Shown here in pieces: positions 33,000 to 44,747 of a DNA stretch of 64,000 nt. Origin of the DNA: Phycomyces blakesleeanus NRRL 1555(-) (lineage: Eukaryota; Mucoromycota; Mucoromycetes; Mucorales; Phycomycetaceae); NCBI RefSeq assembly GCF_001638985.1, contig NW_017265137.1:2788222-2852221 (forward strand). The letters run 5' to 3'. The translations under genes were made by a program, and so were the position numbers. Below the pieces are notes generated by a model, which was not told the origin of the DNA, did no database searches, and saw nothing but the letters and a program-made list of their open reading frames with translations. The stretch's first letter is position 1; the number at the start of each line of letters is the position of its first letter.

Positions 33000-35900
33000 A
33001 TATCCAATAATCAAAAGAAAGACAGTTATGTTATCTGCAAATGTCCAGACTGTACAAAGTTGGATAGCTGTGGAAAGAAACAGAAAAGACAAAATGCACA
33101 ACAACACTATGAAAAACATATAGTGCCTGTTGCCAAAGACGATGCAATGGGTAAATAACAAGAATAACTCGAGCTGTACATGTAAAATTAATATAAATTA
33201 ATTCATAAAATAGATGTTCCTGAAGAACATTTTGACAACATGGAAGTAGATAGTATTGACAGTGACAATGACAATGATTATGATTACGAAAACAAAGGCG
33301 AAGGCGAATATGAAGATGAAAATGAAGAACAAAACATTGAATTTGATCAAGAAGGTAAGAAAATAAAATAAGATAAATGAACAAAATAATAATTGAAACT
33401 GATATATATTTTTTTATTTTTTATTTTTTATATGATTATAATTGTAATTATATTTTTATTTCTACATCTTTACAACAATTATTCCTTTCCAGTTGACTTA
33501 CCTTTGTCCCAAAAAGAGTCCATCTTTACTGCCGAAGATACAATTACAAGAGCATTTGTGGTTGATAGCAATGAGATTGAAGAAGGTGATACCAGTTTTG
33601 ATTTTGAACAAGAAGAAAACTTTGATGAGACCAGTGGGACCTTGATAGTAGAATCAGATATGAATTAATACGGTATAGACAATTAATCAATATATTAATT
33701 TAAACTAACTTAACCTTTGTCTTCATAGTTCGTCTTTCATCTTTTGATAACATGCCCTTGTATATCCGCTTTGTTGCAGTATTCATTGTCATATTTCACT
33801 TGATCTTTTTGGTAGAAAGCAGTGAATCGATTCTCATTGAATTTTGTAATACTTTACTGTCTCTCTGTGATATGTCTGGTGCCCTTCCACTGACAATCAA
33901 TAGCTTGAAGCATAAAACAGGATTTAACATGGCAACAGACGGAATGACAGTATACATTGCATGCTCACAATGTCATTCGATTTATCCTTTGGAAACAAGT
34001 CAAAGAGTCTATACATTTAAGAAATTCTCTCAATCTGCCATTTGCAACAACAATCTCTTTAAAGTGTCAACTGGAAATTATTCTCTTCCAGCAATGATAT
34101 ATCCATTCAACTCTGAAGTACGCCTTGCAACAAAAATTCTCCAAGCCAGATTTCATGTCCAAGATCAATTTGTAGAGAAATTGTCAAATAATTGAAAACA
34201 CCAAACTTGACATTTTCGATGGTGCAGTTTGGAGTGATATTAAAGACATCAATGGCAGACGGTTTGTTGATGATAGCTGATCTTTAATGTTGACTCTGAA
34301 TATCGATTGGTTTCAGCCATTTGATGGACAAACACATTCCAGTGATGCGATATATCTCTCTATCAACAATCTCCCATGGAGTGAACGCCTTAAGTCTGAA
34401 AATGTCATTCTTGTTGGTATGATGCCTGGGCCAAAGGAAGCAAGCACTAACAGCATGAATCATTACTTAAAGCCACTCATTGACAAATTGTTGGAGATGT
34501 ACATTGGTGTAGAAATGACAGACTCACAAAATAGAAAGATTGTTGTTCATGCTGCATTGATGTGTGTTGCCTGTGATATCCCTGCTGCTTGCAAAACCTC
34601 TGGATTTACTGGCCACATGAGCACATGCGCCTGTCACAAATGTCAACAACAATTCACGACTATAAAGAAGACCAGCAAGCTTGACTACTCTGGATTCAAG
34701 TATAGCAATTGGGTGAGACGCACGAAGACAATGAATCTGAAACATGCTGTCAGCTGGGCAAATGCATTGAACAATACTGAGCGAACACGCCTAGAAAAAG
34801 AAAACAGCACTTGGTGGTCAGAGCTTCATCGGTTATCTTACTTTGACTCAGTCCGCTTTACAGTTATAGACCCGATGCATAACCTCTATCTTGGAACTGC
34901 AAAGCGAATGATTCAGATATGGCGCGAGTGTAACTACATCATTGAAAAGAATCAGTTAACTATGCAAGAGCTTGCCAATGGTATTGTTGTACCTTGTGGA
35001 TATGCGCGTATAACAAAGAAGATTGCCGATGGGTTTTCGTTCATGAAAGCTGACGAGTGGAAGTCGTGGTGCGTCATATACTCTCCATTTGTTCTGAAGC
35101 ATGTGCTCCCAGCCAAGAATCTCGAAAACTGGATTTTGTTTGTTGACGCATGCCGCTTACTCACAAAACCTTCGATCAATGACAAAGAAATAGACGAAGC
35201 CCACAGTAAACTCCAATTGTTTTGTACAAGATTCCAGACACTGTATGGAAAATCGGCCGTGACACCGAATATGCATCTACATCTTCATCTTGGCGAGTGT
35301 GTTCATGACTTTGGGCCAATTTATGCTTTCTGGTTATTCAGTTTCAAGAGATACAATGGTTTGTTGAAGAATATTGAAACAAATCAAAAAGGCGGCTTCG
35401 AATCAACAATGATGAAGAGATTTTTGGAGAGAACATACATTGGCAGCTTCATACAATCTTTCGTCAACCATCTCCCCCAGTTCGCAATTGACTTTCTGCA
35501 TCGCATTTCAAATAGTCAAGATCAATTAGCAGCATTGCATCCATCTTCTACTGCCAGTACCTTTTCTCTGTCTGACTTTGTTGAATATTCGTTAAACCCT
35601 TGTCATTCTGCTTTGGGTTGTGAGCTGTTGCCCCCTTCAGTGTTTCCGATTAAACTCGACCAAAGGATTACAATGTGCAAGGGACATTATGAATGTTTAT
35701 TGGAGTTTTACAGACACGCGTATGGCAGTCACGATCTTTTTGGCCATTATTCAAACTGCGAGTCTAACCAGATTTTTGTCAATAACCGAATTGAGAAAAT
35801 GAAACGGATATCTCTTCTTGGACAGGAATACTCTTCTGGATCTTATTTCCGCACCTATTATCTTGAGAATAACAGTGAAGATAAAGCAGCGTTTCCTGGC

Positions 35901-36185
35901 CGTATACTGTATTTATTTCAACATTTGATAACCATCAACGAAACTGTCATCACCCATACTTTTGCATTTGTTGAGTGGTACTCTAGTTATTCTTTGGGGA
36001 GTTACCAGCCAATGTTAAATGAAGGCATTGAGCTCTGGAATGAACCTTCTTCTGTACTTAATTATGAATGTATTATTCCAGTACATCGTTTATATTCACC
36101 AATCGCAATTGCTAAATATAGGTTTACTATAACTAGTGAATTTAAACGTTTAGTAACCCCTTTACCCCAAAAAATAGAAGCTTAA
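33000..36185 (+). pseudogene. CMC-2 transposase (Tnp2-like/Plavaka), inactivated
   Basis: Exon 1 has the Cys motif YVICKCPDC and a downstream His. Its start codon is ATA, where the paralogue at 60908 has ATG before the same SNNQ. Acidic exons follow (about 33214-33354, then from 33492) with GT-AG introns. The core has LNIDWFQPFDG, ILVGMMPGPKEA, CHKCQQQF and VIDPMHNLYLGTAKR. A frameshift near 34190 and a TGA at 34278-34280 break it. After that the frame is open for over 630 codons to TAA at 36185. It is homologous to CMC-1 transposase throughout, including the C-terminal ISLLGQEY and IIPVHRLYSPIAI blocks. Confidence 0.85.
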
Positions 36186-36252
36186 ATAATATTAATAAAA
36201 TATCACTTTGCACTCTTTTATCAATTTATTAGAAAATGTTTGATTTATTGTC

Positions 36253-37486
36253 TTATTGTTTCTTTGACCATGATGGCAGCTTGTTTGCCTTGGTCTTACT
36301 AAGCTGCTTATCTCTTATTCCTTTAAATTTATGCTCGAATGGATGGGTATTATTTTTCTTATCATGAGCTGCCTCATAATCCGCATCAAGTTCATCAACG
36401 AACCTATCTCCCTATATGTCAATGTAAGTATTATTACACATTATCCAAAAAAATAGTTTTTTGTACTATACCTCTTCGCTTCTCCTGCTTGGGCGGAATC
36501 TCCAAAAAAAACTCTTTTCTGAGGACGAATCCTGTTCCTCTTCTTCTCTTTCGTCATCACTCTCAAGGTCTGACATGTAATCAGCATAGAGAATACTGTC
36601 AACATTCTCTCCAAAGCTGTTCACAAAGTATGCCCGATTGGCTTTCAAGGCAGATTGTCTTCTTTCACACAACTATATATAAATATATAATATTTCTAAT
36701 TTAATATCATATCTAGTATATTGTGTGAGTGTGTTTTTTACCTTTACATGTCGCTGACAAAGACAGACCCGTCGATTCTCTTCCTGCTTCTTTTCTTCTG
36801 TTTTTTTTTCTTGTAACTTTCTGTTGCCAATGTGCCGCACAATCTTAGTTCAAAGAGTTGGCAAGTCCACCTTTTTCCCCTCTTCTTGACGACGAAGGTA
36901 ATTGGTAACAGATTTCAGAACGAGTCTGTTTCCCTCACTGTTTTTATTTTCATTGGTATTGTATTGGTCATACAATTTCTCTTCACTCAAATAATCGCGC
37001 AACAATTGCTATAATATAAATGTATATTAAATTCTATCTACATAAAAACATATTATGATTACTTACATCCAATGTTGGTTGACGTCCAGGTGACATGTCT
37101 TGCTCAACTGCATTACTAGCAGTGGCTTCGGCTTTCTCAGAAGATGTGTTCTTCAAAACAGTGTTTAAGACACCATTCATGGTATCAAGTTTCTCGTACA
37201 CATCATGGATGTTACGAGTTCTACCTGACGAATCACCTTCAAGATTCAACCGAGCTCTCTTTGGTGCTAGTGGTCTTTGATTGCTCACTGTTCCCTGTGA
37301 GTGTTGCAACATTATCGTCCTTATATCATTGGTATTTCTTGGTGGGCTTTTTTTTAATTTTTATAAAAAACGAAAATAAAATTAATATAAGAAAATTGAA
37401 GACTGCCTGGTTTTAATCTACCTTCCCACAGAAGGTTCTTCACCAAAAGCATTGTTAACTGAATTGTTATTGAGATTTCTTGACAT
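36253..37486 (-). CDS. CMC-2 second gene: accessory protein, multi-exon
   Basis: Exon 1 starts at ATG 37484-37486 (MSRNLNNNSVNNAFGEEPSVG). It splices in frame to an exon containing MLQHSQGTVSNQRPLAPKRAR. Later exons cover SVTNYLRRQEEGKK (about 36980-36745), an acidic exon (ESDDEREEEEQDSS) ending RPSRRSEE, and a last exon ending KLPSWSKKQ with TAA at 36253-36255. An in-frame stop within the third exon suggests decay. The RPS-x-RS-x-E block, the NYLR segment and the convergent position match the CMC-1 accessory gene. Function is unknown. Confidence 0.6.
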
Positions 37487-37489
37487 TGT

Positions 37490-39237
37490 GAATAATTAGA
37501 ATAGCTTGTTTTTTTTAAATCCAAAGGGTCTATTTATATTATGTTTAATTTGGGCTTTAAGTTTTATTCTTTCTCAGAGAACACCATGATCTATTACGTA
37601 ACAAGAACAGCTTTGAATGTTTCCACTCTTGTTGTGAGTATTTTATATGTTTCTTTAATTTAATTTTCAATCCATGTTTTATTCTTATATTATGTATTAG
37701 TATTTGAATAATATGATTTTATACTATACTCTGTTTTTCATATGTATTAGCTGCTGGCATAGTGCAACTGCGTTTTCTTTCAATTCTAAGTTACAGACAA
37801 AAATTATTTTTTGATTTATTTATTTTTAAAAAAAACCCCGAATTCATATTTAATAGAATAACTGCGCCCCTCTTTTTTATTTTCTCTTTCTTTAACCTGC
37901 TCTTCTCGTTTTGTCTCTTTTTACATGTCTTGGTAAGCTTACTCTTAAGATCTCAACTTTTATTAATACTTTTGACTTTTAGAATCATCTTAATATATAT
38001 TAGATAAACAATACACTCAACAAGCATTCAAAACAGTACGGGTAATAAACAATCTCCTAACCAAAATGAAACACCTTGCTGACTAAATATCTTTTATTTT
38101 TAAAATGATAGGGCTTCTACCCATTTTGTAATAAAAGATGTTTTGCTCTTGACACTATATACTTTCTGGTATTTTCAGTCTATGAAAAGATAATATATAT
38201 AGAACTCAACTTAAATAATGTAACTTATCAATTCTTCTTCTCAGATAAATATGTCACGCCTTTTTTTCAAGTCATACTGGTTTGCCCCCTTTTGCAAACG
38301 CGTGTCTATAATATGTAAGTAATTCAAGTGTCTTTACAATCAAAGCGTACATATTAATAAAGTTGTTTATTTTATTTCTTGCTTTTTATTTAAAAGAAAA
38401 TATCAATCAAACGGATTTTTATTCTATCGCGAGCTTTGTTATGAACCCCCATAAATGATCTAGTAAGTATGTTATTTCATTTTATTTCATAAAGAAACCT
38501 GTATTAATACTTCTGTATCTTTTTTTGCTCTAAGCTAATGTAGTTCCAAACAAACGTATTCTCCAAGAAAATACCAAGGATTTCATTTTCAGTTAAAGAA
38601 GTGTAAAACCAAAAAACGCGCCAAATACATGAAACCGATAAGGTAGGGAAGTATAGTATAAGTTAGGTCATCCAATGTATTCAAGCCGTCCAATAAATGA
38701 AAGTATAACATGTATACAAGTCGTACTATTCGGATACACACTTTTAAAGAAGTATTAGTGGTCCATATAAAATAGCTAAATATATTTTCCAACCATTCAA
38801 AAATCAATAAAAACCATTTTTTCTATGAGATTCTATTTCAAATGTGTCATCTCTTGATGATGTCAACAAGATCTATTTAAGTTTTTTTTTACAATCATTC
38901 ATTTGAATACTGGTTCCTGTCAGATTTCAGACTGATTCTAGGTCGATTTTAGTGAGGTCTATCCAATAATATCATGTAATTAAAGCAAATAAATTCTTTT
39001 AAGAGGTAGAGAGTTCAAAGCCAATTCCATAACAAGTAGGGTTTAGGTACGGTTTGAAGTTATGGGTGAATATATAACCAGAATTACAGATAATTATAAC
39101 ATTTCAAGAAAAGGGGGAATTATAACTCTCAATTTATCTATTGATTTTAGTATCTATAATCTCATCATTTGGTTAACTAAATGAACCAATTTTTGTAACA
39201 AATACCGAACTATAATTGAACATAAACCACCAATTTT
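37490..39237. other. Non-coding 3' arm of CMC-2
   Basis: No protein or RNA gene was recognised. Short hydrophobic open frames here have no homologue in CMC-1 and are not annotated. Confidence 0.5.
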
Positions 39238-39765
39238 TGGAGGATTTAAACAAAAATTAAGCTACTTAAATCAGTTATCTTTTGCAGTGTTTGAATATGT
39301 TTATATTTCTTGTTCACGCCAAATTACACACAGTGAAGTGTGCCGTTCTCTCTGCACTCTTGGTGTTGACACTAGCCGTCTATTAGACATTAACTTCCCT
39401 GCTCATGGAGTGATTGGAATTCTTGTTTATATGCAGTATCTTGAGGACTTTAAGTCATAATTAGCTCAAGCCAAGGTCTCTCTTGTCAACAACTTTGATC
39501 CACTTGACCCCAAGAATGTTGCTGATCCCAAGTTTGCCAATCTGTCTCTTTCTGGTCTAGAAACCCAGGCCTTGGTTCTTCAAAATGCTAACTGCATTCA
39601 GGCTCTTAAGTTTCTGTATCCTCATCTTGTTCTCCCAGTTGCACACTTCTTTGTCCAATCAGGATGGATTAGTATTGAGGAAATTCCTGCCTGTCCTATA
39701 GCTGAAAACTTTGGTGATGCTCCAAATAAAAAATGTGCTCTTGATGCTCTCACTGCTATGATAGA

Positions 39766-42700
39766 ATGAATGTTCTTTCAATAGGATTATGGAATGCCAA
39801 TAGACTTCAACCTCGTGCAATCAAAGACGTGCTCAACCACTGTCAATCTCTTTATATGCTGCTTATCACCAAAACATGGCTTCTATCCCCAGCCCATCTT
39901 CCAACCTCATGGTCTCAATATCATCTCTATGGATCTTGTGTTGCTGGCAACTACCGCGGATCAAAGGGGGTGTCATTGTTAGTCTTTCCTTCATGTCCTT
40001 ATGCTGTCACTCAAATACCTATGCCCAACAACTATGCTCTTGCTGTCAAGATAGGCACCCTTCAACTTATATGCCTTTACTTACCACCCTCTATGCCCAC
40101 TCATGAAGCTCTTGATATCCTCTCAGCCATTCCTTTGACTGATGATACTATTATATGTGGAGATTTTAATGCACACCTTGGTTCAGTAACTGGTGACTAT
40201 ACATATAACCCTCATGGTGTAGCTTTAGAGCAATGGCTTGAAGAACGATTTTTAACTGTCCTCAATGGAGTTTTCTCACCATGCACACCCACATACATTT
40301 CCTTTTGTAACGAAGTTGAAATCAGCAGCATCATTGACCTTTTCATCACCAACACCAACTTTGCCAACCCTTCTTTACACATTGCAACCAAACTATCTTT
40401 AGGCTCTGATCACTGACTTCTCTCACTTCCCTTTACTTATGATCTGCAACACTCACCACCAGCACCTCCACCTATGCGCCAAACTTGGAATCTGTCACGT
40501 CTTTATGAAGATAATGTCAGATCATTATATGTCACCACCTTTGTCACCAAATCCGCCCCCTTCTCACTATACTGCAAGACCTTGTCCAGAATCCGCCAAC
40601 CCTATGTCCACCCATTGATGCTCTTACTAACTCTTTCAATGCACTCATGTATGACTCTCTTAGTAGCTCAATTGGTTCTCACACCCCTTGCCCCTCACAT
40701 TGGAAATCGTTTTGGACCCCTGCATTGCAAGCTGCAGCCGACCATAGAGATGATTGTTACAAGCAATGGCGTTGAGCTTGTGGCATTGACAAGATCAATT
40801 GGTGGAGCCGGCACCAGCATGCACACAAGGAGTTCCGTCAGCAAGTTCAGACAGCAAAGCATTTGTCTTGGCATGCTTTTTGTCGCTCAATGAACTCGGA
40901 TTTCAACAAGGCCACATCTAAGATAAAGCAGTTGAAACGGCACAGACAACCACAACATACATTTCAGCATGATGATGGCCTAGCAGTCGCAGCAACAGTT
41001 ATGTGTGACTATCTTGCATCTGTCTATAGTGGACATATTCTTTCTGACATTTGACCTTCACTACTACCACTCAACACCTCTCTCATGCCTTTTGCCTCTG
41101 TTGACTCCCCATTTATCTCATCAGTAGTGGAGACCTTCATGCAATTTATGTCTAACTGCAAGGTGCCGGGTCCTGACCACATCCGTGCAGAAATGCTAAA
41201 GCCCATTCTGTCTCACATCTTACCTCTTCTTGCCTGTCTCTTTACTATCTGCTGGCAATGGTCATACACCCCTTCTCTCTGGCGCCACACCCAAGTGTTT
41301 CCAATCTTTAAGAAGGGAGACCCTTTGGATGCAACAAACTACCGTCCCATCTCCCTTACTTCTGTGGTGCGCAAGTTGTTTGAGATGTGCATAGCTCCTG
41401 AGTTGCATAAGTTCTCTCCTCCTCTGGATGTTGCCCAAGGTAGATTTCGTCTTCGCTGTGGTGCTCTTGACCAAGCTCTCTGTCTGCATGACCTGATGAA
41501 AGCTCATTTTCATCGTCATCACCACTATCCAATTGTTGCTTTCTTGGATATTAAAGCTGCCTATGACACTGTGGATAGACGTGTCATTTGGAATGCCCTT
41601 GTCAGATGATCCATATCACCTGCTCTTCTTGGACTTTTGGTCAACATGTTTGATAATGTGTCTATCTCCGTTCTTCTTGGCAATTTCTCCTCACATTCAT
41701 TTTCACCAAAAACAGGCGTGCTTCAAGGTTCAGTTCTCAGGCTGCATCTATACTCTATTTACATCAACTCCCTGCCAGCTCTTCTTTGCTCAGTTGCATC
41801 TCCTCTCACTTCTACCCATGTGCCATCATCGTCTCCCTCCTCATTAGATGCATACCAGTCTCTTCTTGCTCCTCCAGATGTGAATGGCTACCAGCATGCA
41901 GTCTCATCAATGCCAATAAATACACTTCTTTTTGCTGATGATGTGGCAATATTTGGTTCTGCTCATGACGTTCAGGCTATGCTCCATTTGGCTGCCCAAC
42001 ACTCATTTACTCTTGGTTTTTGTTAGAGTCCATCTAAATGTACTATCATTTACCCTCCTTCTCGTTCTGCAAACCATCCAGATCTATCTCTATATGATGA
42101 GATTCTTCCTGCAGTGGAGGAATTTATATATCTTGGTGTTCTCTTTTGCAATAAAGGTATTCATGAGCCTTCTATTGTCACTCATCATCGTTCTGGAGTC
42201 CTGGCAACCATGGCAATGCTGAATGCAGTTGGAGTATGCTGGTCTGGATTCTCTCTGCTTCTCAGCTCTCGTCTGTATAGGACCTTTATCAGACCAAAAT
42301 TTGAATATGGATTGGCTATTCTCCCTCTGAAAAGAACTGATACTATCCAGCTTGAGAAGATCCAAGATAAATGTTTGTGCATAATAGTTGGTGGGCACCA
42401 AACCTCATCTACCACTGTTCTCAAGCATATGTGTCTCCTTCCTAGTATGAGTTTTTGAGCTGATGTGCTGATAACCAAGTTTTGTATCCGTGCTCACTAC
42501 CTTCCCTCTGGCTGCCTCTTGTCTCTTCTTCACCATCATTACTCTCAGTCTTCATCACTTGTCACTCTTTGTCATAATACTCTCCTTCAAAGCATCCCTA
42601 TTGACTTAAATGTTCATAGTAGCAAAGCTCTGAAACGTCACTTTGAGACCTTCCAACAATTCAAAACTGATGAGCTTCGATTGTCTTCAAACCAAGTCTT

Positions 42701-43016
42701 ATTCTTAGCATGCCGCCCTCTTTTGGAAGTAGATCCTATTCTGTTCTTGCCTGCAACTAGGGTGGAACGTAGCCGCCTTGTCTGCTGGAGAATGGGTTGG
42801 TTACCTGGCACTCCTAAGGATTGCCCTTGTGGTACTGACCATACCTCACGTCGTCATCTTGCTGTCTGCTCTTTAGTTCCTGCCCATTTGTTGGCCTGTC
42901 TTCCTATTCCATCTAATCAAAACTGTAATCCAATTGATTTTGCTATTACTGCTCTCCCAAATTCTAGTCAGGCTCCTTGCCCCTCTTATTGGGTAGCACT
43001 ACTTACTATTCTCTGA
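39766..43016 (+). pseudogene. LINE ORF2: endonuclease, reverse transcriptase, Cys-His knuckle
   Basis: It starts with ATG overlapping the ORF1 stop (ATGA). The N-terminal endonuclease shows IGLWNANRL, IICGDFNAHLG and GSDH, the last directly followed by a TGA at 40414-40416. The reverse transcriptase has NCKVPGPDHIRAEMLK, FKKGDPLDATNYRPISL, VAFLDIKAAYDTVDR and LLFADDVAIF. The C-terminal knuckle is CPCGTDHTSRRHLAVC. At least two frameshifts lie between about 40550 and 40900, and stops at about 41607, 42024 and 42456 interrupt the RT and linker. No RNase H domain was seen. It is non-functional. Confidence 0.9.
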
Positions 43017-43435
43017 CATTTTGACAAGCTTTGTAATCCTGATGGTGACTACACTCATGAAACTCACTTTGGTACTCTTTGAGCTGGACTTAGCTAGTTT
43101 TCTTTTTTCTTCTTTTTCATTTTCATTTTCATTTTTTTGTCTTTTTTTCTTTCCTATCTAATTTTCTTTCACTTTTTATCTTTTCACACATAAACGGCTA
43201 CTTGCTTGAACTCCTATCTCCTCCCTTTCACTGCTACAGCATTTTTATACAGCTGCAAAGTGGAGAGTAAGGTACAACTTTCAGCTTATTAGTGTTAGTT
43301 CTCTTCTTCTCTTTCTATTTTTTGTCTTTTTGTGATCCTTTTGGACTTTTTTTGCTTTTTCTTTTGTACTTGAGATGCTATATGATCTATAGATTGCCAG
43401 CAACATATCTCTTTAATAAAACATAATCTTTAACC
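43017..43435 (+). other. LINE 3' untranslated region
   Basis: T-rich non-coding sequence ending with an AATAAA about ten bases before the end of the element. Confidence 0.7.
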
Positions 43436-43450
43436 TGAGCTAGCCGGGCA
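43436..43450. repeat. Target-site duplication of the LINE, right copy
   Basis: TGAGCTAGCCGGGCA, identical to the tRNA-Lys 5' end at 31518-31532. It is not a tRNA gene itself. Confidence 0.85.
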
Positions 43451-43468
43451 TAGATGCTTTTATTAGAT

Positions 43469-43795
43469 TGCGCTAAGCTGACAAATCAATAGCCAGGCAA
43501 TATAAAAACAGGTAAAGAAGTATACTTGATAATAAAGAAGTATACTTAAAGAAGTACGAGCAAACAGACAAAATAATATAGTAGATAAAAGATGATTTTA
43601 TTATGAACAATTGCTATTGATATTTATACTAATTATTTGGAATGTTTGTCTTGAGGTCTTATTTGATATGATGCCTCATCTGTAAGAATGTTAATTGAAT
43701 TATTGTTTCTGCTATATGAGAATGTGAGTGAGGTTCAAAGTAATTAATTACAAAAAGAGGTTCGTTTGCCCTTTCCTCTTTTTGGAACAATTGGT
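43469..43795 (+). repeat. tRNA-linked repeat, copy 2
   Basis: It aligns with 14931-15268. Before the LINE arrived this copy lay about 18 bp upstream of tRNA-Lys. Confidence 0.7.
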
Positions 43796-44140
43796 TTGAA
43801 CCACCTCTTTTGTTTAAGCTCCGGCTTGCCAGCTATGACACTTTTGACATGTGTAGAGGAAACAAGTCCGGCTTTTGGCCATGTCATGGTGTTCTGTACT
43901 GGAAGGTCAGTCTGCTCAGTGGGTTTGTCCAGTGGTTTGTTGTGACGTGTCATCCTGGTTATGAGAGGCTGATGTCAACAGTTTGTTGACATAGTGCTGT
44001 GCCCTCGGTGGTAAGAGGAGATTTTTTTGTGCACAGGAAAAATCTTGTTTCCATTCCCTGTTCCTTTTACATATAATATTTTTTCTTTTTCCCTTGTTAA
44101 CATATATGTCCACATTGTACTTATTTGAAATCATAGTCAC
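43744..44140 (-). other. Unrecognised open frames in a less AT-rich patch
   Basis: Two overlapping minus-strand frames, one Lys/Pro-rich (KPIVPKRGKGKRTSF) and one starting about 44140. Base composition is more balanced than in the surroundings. I see no known domain and cannot tell a spliced gene fragment from chance. Confidence 0.2.
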
Positions 44141-44222
44141 CTATGCTAGTAACATTCCTCTTCTACAATGTACACAATTTATCTTGCTGATATCTCTACA
44201 CAACATCAGTACTTTTATTATT

Positions 44223-44380
44223 TACTACAGGAAAAAAGTGGTCTTTTTGGTGATATTTTAGGTAGTTTTTGAGTGGTCTTTTGAGTGAAAGTTTTGATAA
44301 AACCAGCAAAAAGACCACCCCTATTTTTGCAAATATAATTAGATCTCCGTTGACTAACAAATGTTAGATTCTATTCAAAA
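44223..44380 (+). repeat. Possible CACTA-type transposon end (remnant)
   Basis: TACTACAGGAAAAAAGTGGT and the following 150 bases, with GTGGTCTTTT motifs and a TTGACTAACAAA block, resemble 51310-51475, which begins CACTACAAGAAAAAATGACG. No matching right end was found. Confidence 0.4.
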
Positions 44381-44747
44381 ACTGATTTTTTAGTTTATAT
44401 ATTAATTTTTCTCACTCTATTGATAGAAATAGTATAAAAAGAGTTTTCTATTGGTAGTAATAAGAGAGATTTCTCTTTATATGGGCACTCAGAAAATACT
44501 TTAGTCATATTATTATTTTTAATTGGATAATTGAGACTTTATTACAGTATGGAAATTGATATTATTGATTATTTCAACAAAAGTATTATTTCATTTTACC
44601 CCCATTTATATATATTCTGTTTCATTTACAGCTTTAATTGGGAAAAAAGATTTTATTTCATAGAAGATTGATATTTAAAAATGTTTTTATTGGTTGTTAT
44701 AATAATAAAAGTCTTTTCTAAATATCATTAGCTAAATATCATTCAGA

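Larger units (their letters stand above)
32182..39289 (+). mobile_element. CMC-2: Plavaka/CACTA-type DNA transposon inserted in LINE ORF1
   Basis: The ends are inverted repeats starting CACTGCAAAAGA (left CACTGCAAAAGACCACTGAT, right complement CACTGCAAAAGATAACTGAT). The 3-bp TSD is TTT at 32179-32181 and 39290-39292, and its removal restores the ORF1 frame. Gene content matches CMC-1: transposase on +, convergent accessory gene on -. Length is 7108 bp. The terminal motif is shared with CMC-1, but the proteins are clearly diverged. Confidence 0.9.
31612..39769 (+). pseudogene. LINE ORF1, split by CMC-2
   Basis: The ATG is at 31612. The N-terminal half is Ser/Thr/Ile-rich, followed by a coiled coil (LNERTAYLESLAAENV, LANVRQENADLQSQLL). 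It is interrupted after RDGF at 32181 by the transposon and resumes at 39290 with EYVYISCSRQITHSE, in the same frame once the duplicated TTT is discounted. In-frame stops are at 31918-31920 and about 39460. The C-terminal half (SLCTLGVDTSRLLDINFPAHG, HFFVQSGW) has no motif I recognise. Its stop TGA at 39767-39769 overlaps the ORF2 start codon. It is probably the RNA-binding protein of the element. Confidence 0.75.
31533..43435 (+). mobile_element. Non-LTR retrotransposon (LINE) inserted at tRNA-Lys
   Basis: The two ORFs are in LINE order: a coiled-coil ORF1, then ORF2 with endonuclease, reverse transcriptase and a C-terminal Cys-His knuckle. The ends are fixed by the 15-bp duplication of tRNA sequence. 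Without the CMC transposon inside it the element is about 4.8 kb, a normal full length. It has no long A tail and ends AATAAAACATAATCTTTAAC. The clade was not determined. Both ORFs carry stops, so this copy is dead. Confidence 0.85.

Noticed and set aside
33031..33384. 117-codon minus-strand frame rich in Cys, His and Leu
   Set aside because: It is antisense to the first two exons of the CMC-2 transposase; the His/Cys run mirrors the acidic Asp/Asn repeat on the sense strand.
37762..38007. Hydrophobic 81-codon frame that could be a membrane protein
   Set aside because: It lies in the AT-rich arm of CMC-2, has no counterpart in CMC-1 and shows only the Phe/Leu bias of T-rich DNA.
41262..41525. 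Minus-strand frames within the LINE ORF2
   Set aside because: They are antisense to the reverse transcriptase domain and show no independent motif.
43436..43450. tRNA-Lys pseudogene fragment
   Set aside because: Only 15 bases match, exactly at the LINE 3' end and equal to the LINE 5' flank. A target duplication explains it better.
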